A program made the translations under genes and the position numbers. A stretch of 64,000 nt of DNA from Jejuia sp049889775 (lineage in GTDB: Bacteria; Bacteroidota; Bacteroidia; Flavobacteriales; Flavobacteriaceae): contig JBMHCT010000005.1 of the NCBI GenBank assembly GCA_049889775.1, positions 62,001 through 126,000 of the forward strand. The letters run 5' to 3'. Below, in pieces: positions 53,923-62,688 of this stretch; position 1 is the first letter of the stretch; the number at the start of each line of letters is the position of its first letter. The notes beneath the pieces were generated by a model. That model did no database searches and was not told where the DNA came from. It worked only from the letters and a program-made list of their open reading frames with translations.

Positions 53923-54528
53923 ATGGCAAGATATACTGGTCCTAAAACAAAAATCGCACGTAAATTCGGCGAGGCTATCTTTGGAGATGATAAATCTTTT
54001 GAGAAAAGAAATTACCCTCCAGGGCAACACGGAAATAACAGAAGACGTGGTAAAAAATCTGAGTACGCTATCCAATTAGCTGAAAAGCAAAAGGCAAAAT
54101 ACACTTATGGTATTTTAGAGCGTCAATTTAGAGGCTTATTTAAAAAAGCAAGAGCTGCACAAGGAATTACTGGTGAAGTATTATTACAATTATGTGAATC
54201 TCGTTTAGATAACGTAGTTTACAGAATGGGAGTTTCACCTTCTAGAAGCGGTGCGCGTCAATTAGTATCTCACAGACACATTACGGTAAACGGTGAAATC
54301 GTTAACATTCCATCTTACCAATTAAAAGCTGGTGATGTTGTAGGTGTAAGAGAAAAATCTAAGTCTCTTGAGGCTATTGATAGATCTCTTCAAAATTCAA
54401 GTCACGTTTACGAATGGATCACTTGGAATAACGATACAAAGTCTGGTACTTATGTGTCTGTTCCGGCAAGAATCCAAATTCCAGAAAATATCAACGAGCA
54501 ATTCATCGTCGAATTATATTCTAAATAA
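53923..54528 (+). CDS. rpsD: 30S ribosomal protein S4 (uS4)
   Basis: A 201-residue S4, a primary 16S rRNA binder that in E. coli represses the alpha operon. MARYTGPKTKIARKFGEAIFG, KRNYPPGQHGNNRRRGKKSEYAIQLAEKQKAKYTYGILERQFR and the S4 RNA-binding domain (ESRLDNVVYRMGVSPSRSGARQLVSHRHITVNGEIVNIPSYQLKAGDVV) are present. A terminator and its own promoter separate it from rpsK. Confidence 0.97.
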   Translation: MARYTGPKTKIARKFGEAIFGDDKSFEKRNYPPGQHGNNRRRGKKSEYAIQLAEKQKAKYTYGILERQFRGLFKKARAAQGITGEVLLQLCESRLDNVVYRMGVSPSRSGARQLVSHRHITVNGEIVNIPSYQLKAGDVVGVREKSKSLEAIDRSLQNSSHVYEWITWNNDTKSGTYVSVPARIQIPENINEQFIVELYSK

Positions 54529-54628
54529 TAAATTAACAACATTGGTATTTGGCCAAAGGGTTTATTCGTACTTCTTCAAACTTATAAACCGCGCAACCAA
54601 GTAACAATTAAAACGAAGAAACACACAA

Positions 54629-55621
54629 ATGGCAGTATTTAGTTTTCAAAAGCCCGACAAAGTAATCATGATTGATTCTACTGATTTCGAAGGAAAATTC
54701 GAATTCAGACCTTTAGAACCTGGTTATGGTTTAACAGTGGGTAATGCATTAAGAAGAGTATTATTATCCTCTTTAGAAGGATTTGCAATTACATCAGTTA
54801 GAATCGAAGGTGTAGATCATGAGTTTTCTACAATCGCAGGAGTGGTTGAAGATGTAACTGAAATGATTCTTAACTTAAAGCAAGTACGTTTTAAGAGACA
54901 AATAGAAGATATTGACAATGAGTCTATCTCAATTTCAATTTCAGGACAAGAGCAAATCTTGGCTGGAGACTTCCAGAAGTTTATCTCAGGATTTCAAGTA
55001 TTAAATTCAGAATTAGTTATCTGTAATTTAGATCCTAAGGTGAGCATCAATATGGAAATCACTATAGAAAAAGGTAGAGGTTATGTACCAGCAGAAGAAA
55101 ACAAAAAGCCTTCTGCACCAATAGGAACTATCTTTACAGATTCTATTTACACACCAATCAAAAATGTTAAGTATAGCATTGAGAACTATCGTGTAGAGCA
55201 AAAAACAGATTACGAGAAATTGGTTTTTGAAATCATTACTGATGGTTCAATTACACCTCAAGATGCATTAACTGAAGCTGCAAAAACTTTAATTCACCAC
55301 TTCATGTTATTCTCTGATGAGCGTATCACTTTAGAAGCTGATGAAATTGCACAAACTGAAACTTATGATGAAGAATCACTTCACATGAGACAGTTGCTTA
55401 AAACTAAGCTTATCGATATGGATTTATCTGTTCGTGCGCTTAACTGTTTAAAAGCTGCAGAGGTTGATACTTTAGGAGACTTAGTATCATTCAACAAAAA
55501 CGATTTAATGAAGTTCCGTAACTTCGGTAAGAAATCTTTAACTGAGCTTGAAGAGCTTGTACACGTTAAAGGCTTGAATTTCGGAATGGACTTAAGCAAA
55601 TATAAATTAGATAAAGATTAA
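54629..55621 (+). CDS. rpoA: DNA-directed RNA polymerase subunit alpha
   Basis: A 330-residue alpha subunit. Residues 1-230 are the dimerising N-terminal domain (GYGLTVGNALRRVLLSSLEGFAI, YVPAEENK), and 250-325 the C-terminal domain (DLSVRALNCLKAAEVDTLGDLVSFNKNDLMKFRNFGKKSLTELEE) that touches promoter DNA and activators. Usual length. A terminator follows before rplQ. Confidence 0.97.
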   Translation: MAVFSFQKPDKVIMIDSTDFEGKFEFRPLEPGYGLTVGNALRRVLLSSLEGFAITSVRIEGVDHEFSTIAGVVEDVTEMILNLKQVRFKRQIEDIDNESISISISGQEQILAGDFQKFISGFQVLNSELVICNLDPKVSINMEITIEKGRGYVPAEENKKPSAPIGTIFTDSIYTPIKNVKYSIENYRVEQKTDYEKLVFEIITDGSITPQDALTEAAKTLIHHFMLFSDERITLEADEIAQTETYDEESLHMRQLLKTKLIDMDLSVRALNCLKAAEVDTLGDLVSFNKNDLMKFRNFGKKSLTELEELVHVKGLNFGMDLSKYKLDKD

Positions 55622-55626
55622 AACTT

Positions 55627-55665
55627 AGACCTGCAAGGTTTCCAAAACCTTGAAGGTCTTTTTTT
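55627..55665 (+). terminator. intrinsic terminator between rpoA and rplQ
   Basis: AGACCTGCAAGGTTT pairs with AAACCTTGAAGGTCT across a small loop with one mismatch, then seven T. I know this AGACCTGCAAGG-type hairpin as a common intergenic element in Flavobacteriaceae. Confidence 0.8.
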
Positions 55666-55745
55666 GATAAATTAAATCAATAACTCTTCTATAATTTGCT
55701 CCTCAAAAGAGTTTGGTAGCAAGATAGAAGTTTAAAACAAAAGTC

Positions 55746-56225
55746 ATGAGACACGGAAAAAAATTCAACCACTTAGGTAGACAAACAGCCCACAGAAAGG
55801 CAATGTTAGCAAATATGGCTTGTTCTTTAATAGAGCACAAGCGCATTAACACAACAGTTGCCAAAGCAAAAGCTTTAAAACAATTCGTGGAGCCTTTAGT
55901 AACAAAATCTAAAGAAGATACTACACACAATCGTCGTATCGTATTTAGTAAGTTAAGACAAAAGGATGCTGTAACTGAATTATTCAGAGAAGTAGCTACT
56001 AAAGTAGGCGACAGACCAGGTGGTTACACCAGAATTATCAAATTAGGTAATCGTTTAGGTGATAACGCAGATATGGCAATGATTGAGCTTGTAGATTACA
56101 ACGAAATTTACAATGCTGGTAAAAAAGCTAAGAAAACTACTAGAAGAAGTAGAAGAGGTGGTAGTAAGGCTGTAGCCGCTGCTGCACCAGTTGAAACAAA
56201 ATCAACTAACGAAGAGGAAGAATAA
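55746..56225 (+). CDS. rplQ: 50S ribosomal protein L17 (bL17)
   Basis: A 159-residue L17: MRHGKKFNHLGRQTAHRKAMLANMACSLIEHKRINTTVAKAKALK, then GDRPGGYTRIIKLGNRLGDNADMAMIELVDYN. The last 35 residues (KKAKKTTRRSRRGG, then AVAAAAPVETKSTNEEEE) are a low-complexity tail typical of Bacteroidota. TATAATTTGC at about 55691-55700 might be a weak promoter after the rpoA terminator. Confidence 0.95.
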   Translation: MRHGKKFNHLGRQTAHRKAMLANMACSLIEHKRINTTVAKAKALKQFVEPLVTKSKEDTTHNRRIVFSKLRQKDAVTELFREVATKVGDRPGGYTRIIKLGNRLGDNADMAMIELVDYNEIYNAGKKAKKTTRRSRRGGSKAVAAAAPVETKSTNEEEE

Positions 56226-56248
56226 ATGTTAATAAGCATTTAATATAT

Positions 56249-56284
56249 AAAGGATAAACTATTTTTAGTTTATCCTTTTTTTTT
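56249..56284 (+). terminator. terminator of the ribosomal superoperon
   Basis: AAAGGATAAACTA, loop TTTT, TAGTTTATCCTTT, then T to 56284: perfect 13-base-pair stem with a nine-T tract. The gap from 56226 to 56552 holds this terminator, repeat copy 3 and a hairpin before carA. Confidence 0.9.
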
Positions 56285-56304
56285 GAATTTTTGTAAAACT
56301 TTTT

Positions 56305-56393
56305 GGCGTTACCCTCCTATGGTCGGGTCGGGCTTTCGGCAGTCGCTCTCTCCTTCGTCGAGGAGCTTCAACAAATGCCTCAATCCCTAACGC
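56305..56393 (+). repeat. structured intergenic repeat, copy 3
   Basis: An 89-base copy: GGCGTTACCCTCC at the left, core GGGTCGGGCTTTC, and CAATCCCTAACGC at the right. The middle contains CCTTCGTCGAGGAG with a short hairpin (CTCCTTCGTCGAGGAG). Lies between rplQ and carA. Confidence 0.7.
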
Positions 56394-56479
56394 AGAAGAA
56401 AACTTAGGAAACGCATGAAACGAACGTTAACAAATTTTAAAAATAGTTTTCTTAAAAACGGTTTTAAAATTTTTAATGA

Positions 56480-56506
56480 GAGAACGAAGTGGTTGCACAC
56501 GTTCTC
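56480..56506 (+). promoter_or_regulatory. hairpin in the carA upstream region
   Basis: GAGAACG (56480-56486), 13-base loop, CGTTCTC (56500-56506), then an AT-rich stretch and the carA GTG 46 bases later. It might be part of a leader or the end of an upstream transcript; no terminator-quality T tract follows. Confidence 0.35.
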
Positions 56507-56552
56507 AATTTTATAATTATTTTATTAAATACAATTACTAAAATTTAAACGT

Positions 56553-57674
56553 GTGAAATATCAGAAAAGGCAAAATGCCATCGTTCTGCTTGCAGATGGT
56601 ATAATTTTTTATGGAAAAGCAGTAGGAGGAAAGCAAGGAACCGCTTTTGGTGAAGTTTGTTTTAATACCGGTATGACAGGGTATCAAGAGATTTTTACCG
56701 ATCCGTCGTATTACGGACAACTAATGGTGGCAACAAATGCGCACATAGGAAATTATGGAACTAATAAAGATGAGGTAGAATCAGACTCTATTAAGATTGC
56801 TGGTTTAATCGTTAAGAATTTTAGTTATGAATATTCTCGTCCGGCAGCAGATAGTTCTTTAGAAGACTTTTTAGATAAAAATAACCTATTAGCAATTTCA
56901 GATGTGGATACCAGAGCATTGGTAAGCTACATTAGAGAAAACGGTGCTATGAACGCTGTTATATCTACCGAAGTTGACAATATTGAAGGTTTGAAGAAAC
57001 AATTAGCCGAAGTACCACCAATGAATGGTTTGGAGTTGGCTTCAAAAGTATCCACTAAAGAGCCTTATTATTTTGGTGATGAAAACGCTACTTTCAAAGT
57101 AGCAGCTTTAGATATAGGTATTAAAAAGAACATCTTAAGAAATATAGCAAGTAGAGATTGCTACATCAAAGTGTTTCCTTATGATGCTAAGTTTGAAGAT
57201 TTAGAGGCTTTTGAACCAGATGGATATTTCTTATCAAATGGCCCTGGAGATCCAGAACCTTTGGTTGAGGCACAAGCTGTGGCAAAAGAAATCATAAAAA
57301 GAGATTTACCTTTATTTGGTATATGTTTAGGGCATCAGGTGATTGCCATTGCCAATGGAGTTTCTACTTATAAAATGTACAACGGACATAGAGGTATCAA
57401 CCATCCAGTGAAAAATTTGATCACAGGTAAGGGAGAAATCACCTCTCAAAATCACGGTTTTGCTGTAAATAGAGAAGAGGCTGAAGCTAATGCTGATTTA
57501 GAGATAACGCATGTGCATTTAAATGATGATACCGTTGCAGGTTTAGCAATGAAAGACAAAAATGTATTTTCAGTGCAGTATCACCCAGAAGCAAGTCCTG
57601 GACCACACGATTCATCTTATTTGTTCGATCAGTTTGTGGAGAATATCAAAAAAAGTAAGCTGACAACGGCTTAA
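56553..57674 (+). CDS. carA: carbamoyl-phosphate synthase small subunit
   Basis: A 373-residue glutaminase subunit, supplying ammonia from glutamine for carbamoyl phosphate in arginine and pyrimidine synthesis. N-terminal domain (NAIVLLADGIIFYG, CFNTGMTGYQEIFTDPSYYGQ), class I glutamine amidotransferase domain with nucleophile Cys in FGICLGHQ, and His-Glu in YHPEASPGPHD. Start codon is GTG. The large subunit gene carB is not in the window. Confidence 0.95.
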   Translation: MKYQKRQNAIVLLADGIIFYGKAVGGKQGTAFGEVCFNTGMTGYQEIFTDPSYYGQLMVATNAHIGNYGTNKDEVESDSIKIAGLIVKNFSYEYSRPAADSSLEDFLDKNNLLAISDVDTRALVSYIRENGAMNAVISTEVDNIEGLKKQLAEVPPMNGLELASKVSTKEPYYFGDENATFKVAALDIGIKKNILRNIASRDCYIKVFPYDAKFEDLEAFEPDGYFLSNGPGDPEPLVEAQAVAKEIIKRDLPLFGICLGHQVIAIANGVSTYKMYNGHRGINHPVKNLITGKGEITSQNHGFAVNREEAEANADLEITHVHLNDDTVAGLAMKDKNVFSVQYHPEASPGPHDSSYLFDQFVENIKKSKLTTA

Positions 57675-57722
57675 GCAGAATTAAAGTTTGCTGACGGGAT
57701 TACCGAAGTTAGCGGATAAGGT

Positions 57723-57822
57723 GCGTTAGGGATTGTAGAGGAAAGCCCACAGCCCGATCCCGATAGTTATCGGGAGAGGTGCGAGGACTTGTAACGGAAA
57801 GCCCGACCCTTTAGGGTAACGC
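57723..57822 (-). repeat. structured intergenic repeat, copy 4 (reverse orientation)
   Basis: On the plus strand it begins GCGTTAGGGATTG and ends GGGTAACGC. It keeps GGAAAGCCC twice and the GCCCGACCC core. Inside is CCCGATA, GT, TATCGGG, a perfect small hairpin often seen alone in Bacteroidota. The 302-base gap 57675-57976 holds this copy and a candidate eno promoter. Confidence 0.75.
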
Positions 57823-57935
57823 TCAAATACTAGTAATATTCAGTTTTTAAAACCTTGAAAATGATTACTAAAACGTTATCGTTTTCTTTTTAACATTTTA
57901 TGATAAAAGCTAGTAAATAAAAGGAGATTAAGCCG

Positions 57936-57943
57936 TAAATTTG
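57936..57943 (+). promoter_or_regulatory. candidate -7 box of the eno promoter
   Basis: TAAATTTG, a full TAnnTTTG match 33 bases before the eno ATG. No TTTG lies 19-20 bases upstream, so this is partly supported. Confidence 0.4.
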
Positions 57944-57976
57944 ACAAGATTTTAAAAGATTAAAAACAAACCAATT

Positions 57977-59266
57977 ATGAGCGTAATAGTTAGCGTACAC
58001 GCAAGACAAATTTTAGATTCAAGGGGTAACCCAACGGTAGAAGTGGATGTAATTACCGAGAACGGTGTATTAGGAAGAGCTGCAGTTCCTTCTGGAGCTT
58101 CAACAGGAGAGCATGAGGCGGTGGAGCTTCGTGATGGAGGTGATACTTACATGGGGAAAGGTGTTTTAAAGGCTGTTGAAAATGTAAATACTGTAATTGC
58201 AGAGGAATTATTAGGTGTTTCTGTGTTTGAACAAAACCTAATTGACCAAATGATGATTGATTTAGATGGTACACCAAACAAATCTAAATTGGGTGCTAAT
58301 GCTATTTTAGGGGTGTCTTTGGCTGCTGCAAAAGCTGCTGCTAACGAATTAAATATGCCATTGTACCGTTACGTTGGTGGTGTTTCTGCAAATACATTGC
58401 CATTACCAATGATGAACATTATTAACGGTGGTTCTCATAGTGATGCTCCAATTGCATTCCAAGAGTTTATGATTATGCCTGTTAAGGCGAAGAACTTTAC
58501 ACATGCAATGCAAATGGGAACGGAGATTTTCCACCATTTGAAAAAAGTATTACACGATAGAAATTTAAGTACTGCTGTTGGCGATGAAGGTGGTTTTGCA
58601 CCAACTTTAGATGGCACTGAAGATGCTATTGAAACTATTGGTAAAGCAGTTGAAAATGCTGGCTATAAATTTGGAGATGAAGTGAAGATTGCTTTAGATT
58701 GTGCTTCTGCTGAATTCTATGAAGATGGAAAATACAACTACGCCAAGTTTGAAGGCGATACAGGTGTTGTAAGAACTTCGGAAGAGCAAGCTGAATATTT
58801 AGCTGAATTATGTGCAAAATACCCAATTATCTCTATTGAAGACGGAATGGATGAAAACGACTGGGATGGTTGGAAATCTTTAACTGAAAAAGTTGGAGAT
58901 AAAGTTCAGTTAGTTGGTGATGATTTATACGTTACAAATGTGGAGCGTTTATCAAGAGGTATCGAAAATGGAATTGCAAATTCCATCTTGATTAAAGTAA
59001 ACCAAATAGGGTCTTTAACTGAAACCATTGCGGCTGTAAATATGGCTCACAATGCAGGTTATACTTCTGTAATGTCTCACCGTTCAGGAGAAACTGAAGA
59101 TAATACTATTGCAGATTTAGCTGTAGCGTTAAATACAGGACAAATTAAAACAGGTTCTGCTTCGCGTTCTGACCGTATGGCTAAATACAACCAGTTGTTA
59201 CGTATAGAAGAAGAGCTTGGTTCTGTAGCTTACTTCCCAGGGGAAAATGCTTTTAAGGTGAAGTAA
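57977..59266 (+). CDS. eno: enolase
   Basis: A 429-residue glycolytic enzyme interconverting 2-phosphoglycerate and phosphoenolpyruvate. ILDSRGNPTVEVDV start, SGASTGEHEAVELRDG loop, GDEGGFAP, metal ligands in LDCASAEF, SIEDGMDENDWDGW and LVGDDLYVTN, and the catalytic SHRSGETEDNTIADLAV near the end are intact. Full length, followed by a terminator. Confidence 0.97.
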   Translation: MSVIVSVHARQILDSRGNPTVEVDVITENGVLGRAAVPSGASTGEHEAVELRDGGDTYMGKGVLKAVENVNTVIAEELLGVSVFEQNLIDQMMIDLDGTPNKSKLGANAILGVSLAAAKAAANELNMPLYRYVGGVSANTLPLPMMNIINGGSHSDAPIAFQEFMIMPVKAKNFTHAMQMGTEIFHHLKKVLHDRNLSTAVGDEGGFAPTLDGTEDAIETIGKAVENAGYKFGDEVKIALDCASAEFYEDGKYNYAKFEGDTGVVRTSEEQAEYLAELCAKYPIISIEDGMDENDWDGWKSLTEKVGDKVQLVGDDLYVTNVERLSRGIENGIANSILIKVNQIGSLTETIAAVNMAHNAGYTSVMSHRSGETEDNTIADLAVALNTGQIKTGSASRSDRMAKYNQLLRIEEELGSVAYFPGENAFKVK

Positions 59267-59295
59267 TATTCCAGATTAAAATATTATCATAAGAG

Positions 59296-59326
59296 AGCGA
59301 TTTCCATTTTGGGAATCGCTTTTTTT
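59296..59326 (+). terminator. intrinsic terminator after eno
   Basis: AGCGATTTCC, loop ATTTT, GGGAATCGCT, TTTTTT: ten-base-pair stem with one G-U pair. The stretch to 59549 has no other feature I can support, beyond AT-rich sequence upstream of gltA. Confidence 0.88.
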
Positions 59327-59549
59327 GTCTGAAAAACCACTAAGTATTGTTACTTATTTTTAAAATTGCTTTCTAAGTACTAAATTGAATTCAAAACTTT
59401 TAGGTAAAGGGTTGTAAACTTTCAATAAACTACGATTTTTTAGCATCAATTTTGGCAATATTTAAATTAACAAAACCTTTGCTTACAGACTTCTTAAATC
59501 AAGGGATATTTCGTAATTTAGCAATCCGAAAAAATAAACAAAAATTTAT

Positions 59550-60836
59550 ATGTCAGATATTGCTACTCTTGAGATTAAGGGAGAAAAATATGAGTTCCCC
59601 ATTGTTGAGGGAACAGAAAATGAGCTTGCTATTGATATTTCAAAACTAAGAGCATCTACAAACGGGATAATTACTGTTGATCCTGGTTTTAAAAATACAG
59701 GATCTTGCGAAAGTGCTATTACCTTTTTGGATGGTGAAAAGGGTATTTTAAGATATCGTGGTTATGATATAGCCGAATTAGCAAACAAAGTTGATTTTCT
59801 CGAAGTAGCATATTTATTGATTTTTGGTGAACTGCCAACTAAAGAGCAGAATGACAAATTTCATGATGATATAAAAGCAGAATCTGCTGTAGATGAGGAT
59901 GTTAAAAAAATATTAGATGCATTTCCAAAGGCAGCACATCCTATGGGTGTTATTTCTTCATTAACTAGTGCACTAACAGCCTTTAATGCGTCTACAGTAA
60001 ATGTAAATTCTGAAGAAGATATGTATAAGTCTGTAGTGCGATTATTGGGTAAAATGCCCGTTCTTGTTGCTTGGACTATGCGTAAAAAACAAGGGCAGCC
60101 TTTAGATTATGGTGATAATACTTTAGGATACGTAGAAAACCTCTTGAAAATGATGTTTTCAAGACCAAACAGTTGCTATGTACAAAATCCAATTTTGGTA
60201 GATGCTCTGGATAAATTGTTGATTTTACATGCAGATCATGAGCAAAATTGTTCTACGTCTACTGTTAGGATAGTAGGCTCTTCTCATGCGGGTTTATTTG
60301 CTTCAATTTCTGCCGGAATTTCTGCATTATGGGGACCACTTCATGGAGGTGCAAACCAAGCGGTTCTGGAAATGTTAGAAGCAATACAGGCAGATGGAGG
60401 TGACACTAAAAAGTATATGGCCAAGGCTAAGGACAAGAACGATCCTTTTAGATTAATGGGATTCGGACATCGAGTTTACAAAAATTTTGATCCTCGTGCT
60501 AAGATTATAAAGAAAGCCGCTGACCAAGTATTACATGATTTAGGAATTGAAGATCCTATACTAGACATCGCTAAAGGTTTAGAAAAAGAGGCGTTGGAAG
60601 ATCAGTATTTTGTAGATAGAAAGTTATATCCAAACGTAGATTTCTATTCGGGTATCATCTACAGAGCTATGGGCATTCCCATAGAAATGTTCACAGTAAT
60701 GTTTGCAATTGGGCGCTTACCTGGTTGGATAGCACAATGGAGAGAAATGCGTTTGCGCAAAGAACCTATCGGAAGACCAAGACAAGTTTATATTGGCGCG
60801 ACTGAAAGAGCCTTTGTTGAGGAAGATAAAAGATAA
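59550..60836 (+). CDS. gltA: citrate synthase
   Basis: A 428-residue type II citrate synthase, first step of the citric acid cycle (oxaloacetate plus acetyl-CoA). FKNTGSCESAITFLDGEKGILRYRGYDI at the N-terminus, catalytic His in GPLHGGANQAV and GFGHRVYKNFDPRA, Asp in the VDFYSGIIYRAMGIP region. Length as usual for the hexameric type. A terminator lies after it. Confidence 0.96.
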   Translation: MSDIATLEIKGEKYEFPIVEGTENELAIDISKLRASTNGIITVDPGFKNTGSCESAITFLDGEKGILRYRGYDIAELANKVDFLEVAYLLIFGELPTKEQNDKFHDDIKAESAVDEDVKKILDAFPKAAHPMGVISSLTSALTAFNASTVNVNSEEDMYKSVVRLLGKMPVLVAWTMRKKQGQPLDYGDNTLGYVENLLKMMFSRPNSCYVQNPILVDALDKLLILHADHEQNCSTSTVRIVGSSHAGLFASISAGISALWGPLHGGANQAVLEMLEAIQADGGDTKKYMAKAKDKNDPFRLMGFGHRVYKNFDPRAKIIKKAADQVLHDLGIEDPILDIAKGLEKEALEDQYFVDRKLYPNVDFYSGIIYRAMGIPIEMFTVMFAIGRLPGWIAQWREMRLRKEPIGRPRQVYIGATERAFVEEDKR

Positions 60837-60859
60837 AACAGTATAAAATAAAATATGCT

Positions 60860-60898
60860 AAAGCTTCATAGGTTATTGTTATGAAGCTTTTTATATTT
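60860..60898 (+). terminator. intrinsic terminator after gltA
   Basis: AAAGCTTCATA, nine-base loop, TATGAAGCTTT: perfect 11-base-pair stem, followed by the modest T tract TTATATTT. It ends just before the next ATG at 60904. Confidence 0.65.
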
Positions 60899-60903
60899 AC
60901 AAC

Positions 60904-61818
60904 ATGCTCAAACTTAATATACAAAATGAAACTTCCAGATTGCGCTCGGTAGTATTGGGTACCGCTGTAAGTAATGGGCCAGTTCCTAAAATAGAAGATT
61001 GTTACGATCCTAAAAGTATCGAACACATAAAAGCGGGAACGTATCCGAAAGAGGAAGATATGATAGTTGAAATGAATGCTGTTTATGATGTCTTTAAAAA
61101 ATATGATGTTGAAGTATTAAGACCTGAGGTTATAAAGGATTGTAATCAAATATTTTCTAGAGATATTGCATTTGTTATTGATGATATGATGATTGAGGCA
61201 AATATTTTACCGCACAGGGAGGAAGAGGTGCACGCAATAGATTATATATGGAATCAAGTTGCTGAAGACAAACGTATTATACTTCCAGAAGATTGTCACG
61301 TGGAAGGCGGAGATGTTATGCCTTGGAACGATTATATTTTTATTGGTACTTATACTGGAGATGATTATCCGGATTTAATTACAGCTAGAACAAATATTCA
61401 AGCGGTTCAGGCTATTCAAGAACTATTTCCTAATAAAACAGTAAAGTCGTTCGAACTTAGGAAGTCAAATACAAATCCTAAGGAAAATGCGTTACATTTG
61501 GATTGTTGTTTTAATCTGCTTGGTAAGGGTAAGGCTATCATTCATAAAAACGGATTTTTGGTAGAAAGTGAATATGAATGGTTAGTTAATTTCTTCGGAA
61601 AAGAAAATATTTTTGAAATTACCAAAGACGAAATGTATGAAATGTACAGTAATGTATTTTCCATTTCGGAAGAAGTAATCATTTCTGAGCAAAACTTTAC
61701 AAGATTAAATAACTGGTTAAGAAGTCAAGGATTTATTGTTGAGGAAGTGCCTTACGCCGAAATAGGAAAGCAAGAAGGTTTACTGAGATGCACAACAATG
61801 CCTTTATTGAGAGATTAG
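60904..61818 (+). CDS. dimethylarginine dimethylaminohydrolase / amidinotransferase-fold hydrolase
   Basis: A 304-residue cytoplasmic enzyme of the guanidine-modifying pentein fold. EGGDV holds the substrate-binding Asp/Glu, HLDCCFN carries the catalytic His and LLRCTTMPLLRD the catalytic Cys (Cys296). FSRDIAFVI is also typical. The family includes DDAH, arginine deiminase-like hydrolases and glycine amidinotransferases, so the exact substrate (an arginine or methylarginine) is not certain. The last bases overlap the stop of the convergent M23 gene by four. Confidence 0.85.
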   Translation: MLKLNIQNETSRLRSVVLGTAVSNGPVPKIEDCYDPKSIEHIKAGTYPKEEDMIVEMNAVYDVFKKYDVEVLRPEVIKDCNQIFSRDIAFVIDDMMIEANILPHREEEVHAIDYIWNQVAEDKRIILPEDCHVEGGDVMPWNDYIFIGTYTGDDYPDLITARTNIQAVQAIQELFPNKTVKSFELRKSNTNPKENALHLDCCFNLLGKGKAIIHKNGFLVESEYEWLVNFFGKENIFEITKDEMYEMYSNVFSISEEVIISEQNFTRLNNWLRSQGFIVEEVPYAEIGKQEGLLRCTTMPLLRD

Positions 61819-62621
61819 TTTTTAACCCAAACTCCAGATTTCCTGCCAATGCCTTTCTTCTTTTTAAATTCAATTGGGATAGCTGCGTCAAAATTACGAA
61901 CAACAAAATGCAAATGTGGTTTTGTGGTGTAACCTGTAAAACCCGCAATTCCAATAGGTTGTCCTGCTTCTACGTAGTCATTAACTTCCACCAAAGTACC
62001 ATCGGTATCTAAATGAACATAATACGCAAAAGTACCATCATCGTGCACAATTACTATTTGGTTGGCCTTGTCTCTATAACTTTTGCCTCCTCTTTCTGTA
62101 AAGTGAGATACAACTCTAACTACGTGTCCGCTTCTAGCAGCTACGACAGTATCTCCAATAGGCATTTTAAAATCTATGGCATATTTAGATTGTACGGACT
62201 GATGAGAAAACTTTCCATTAAATCCTTGCATAATTTTGTAGCGTTTCTTCTTTTGAAAAGGAAGCTCATACAGGTGGTTTTTAATAGACTCCTTGGGTAG
62301 TCTTTTTCCAAAGGAATACGATAAGCTTAAATAATCTGATATATCAAAAGTGCTATCCTTGTCAAACAGGCGTTTAGGAACATTCATGACATTTTCAAGG
62401 GAGTCTTGAGGTTTGCAAAGGGTGTCCCCTTCTAAAAATTGTATTTCGGTGTCTTGCTTTTTTGAAATTTTTAGAGTGATAGGAGCATAGGTTTTATTAA
62501 CAAAGTTAAATGTAGTTGCTGTATCACTTTTAATTTTGGAAAATTTAATTTCCTGACTAGAAGTAATATTTACAGCAAAAACACATAGTATAAAACAATG
62601 AATTACAATATACCTTATCAT
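61815..62621 (-). CDS. M23-type peptidase, exported
   Basis: A 268-residue exported protein (signal MIRYIVIHCFILCVFAVNI) ending in an M23/LytM domain at about 150-255: KYAIDFKMPIGDTVVAARSGHVV, GTFAYYVHLDTDG and the PHLHF of the zinc site. The canonical first zinc His (HxxxD) is a Lys here (KYAID); the nearest upstream His is in SHQSVQ, so it may be a displaced ligand or the enzyme may be weak. Likely a peptidoglycan hydrolase or a scaffold of one. ATG at 62621 is chosen for the signal peptide; 62633 is possible. Confidence 0.8.
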   Translation of the reverse strand: MIRYIVIHCFILCVFAVNITSSQEIKFSKIKSDTATTFNFVNKTYAPITLKISKKQDTEIQFLEGDTLCKPQDSLENVMNVPKRLFDKDSTFDISDYLSLSYSFGKRLPKESIKNHLYELPFQKKKRYKIMQGFNGKFSHQSVQSKYAIDFKMPIGDTVVAARSGHVVRVVSHFTERGGKSYRDKANQIVIVHDDGTFAYYVHLDTDGTLVEVNDYVEAGQPIGIAGFTGYTTKPHLHFVVRNFDAAIPIEFKKKKGIGRKSGVWVKN

Positions 62622-62688
62622 GGAAGTATTCATTTAAAACCTAAATTTAGGTATTTCTATCATTTCTTCCCAAGTCAATAACTAACTT

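Noticed and set aside
59452..59649. Plus-strand frame overlapping the start of gltA
   Set aside because: It is out of frame with gltA, has no family match and overlaps a certain gene.
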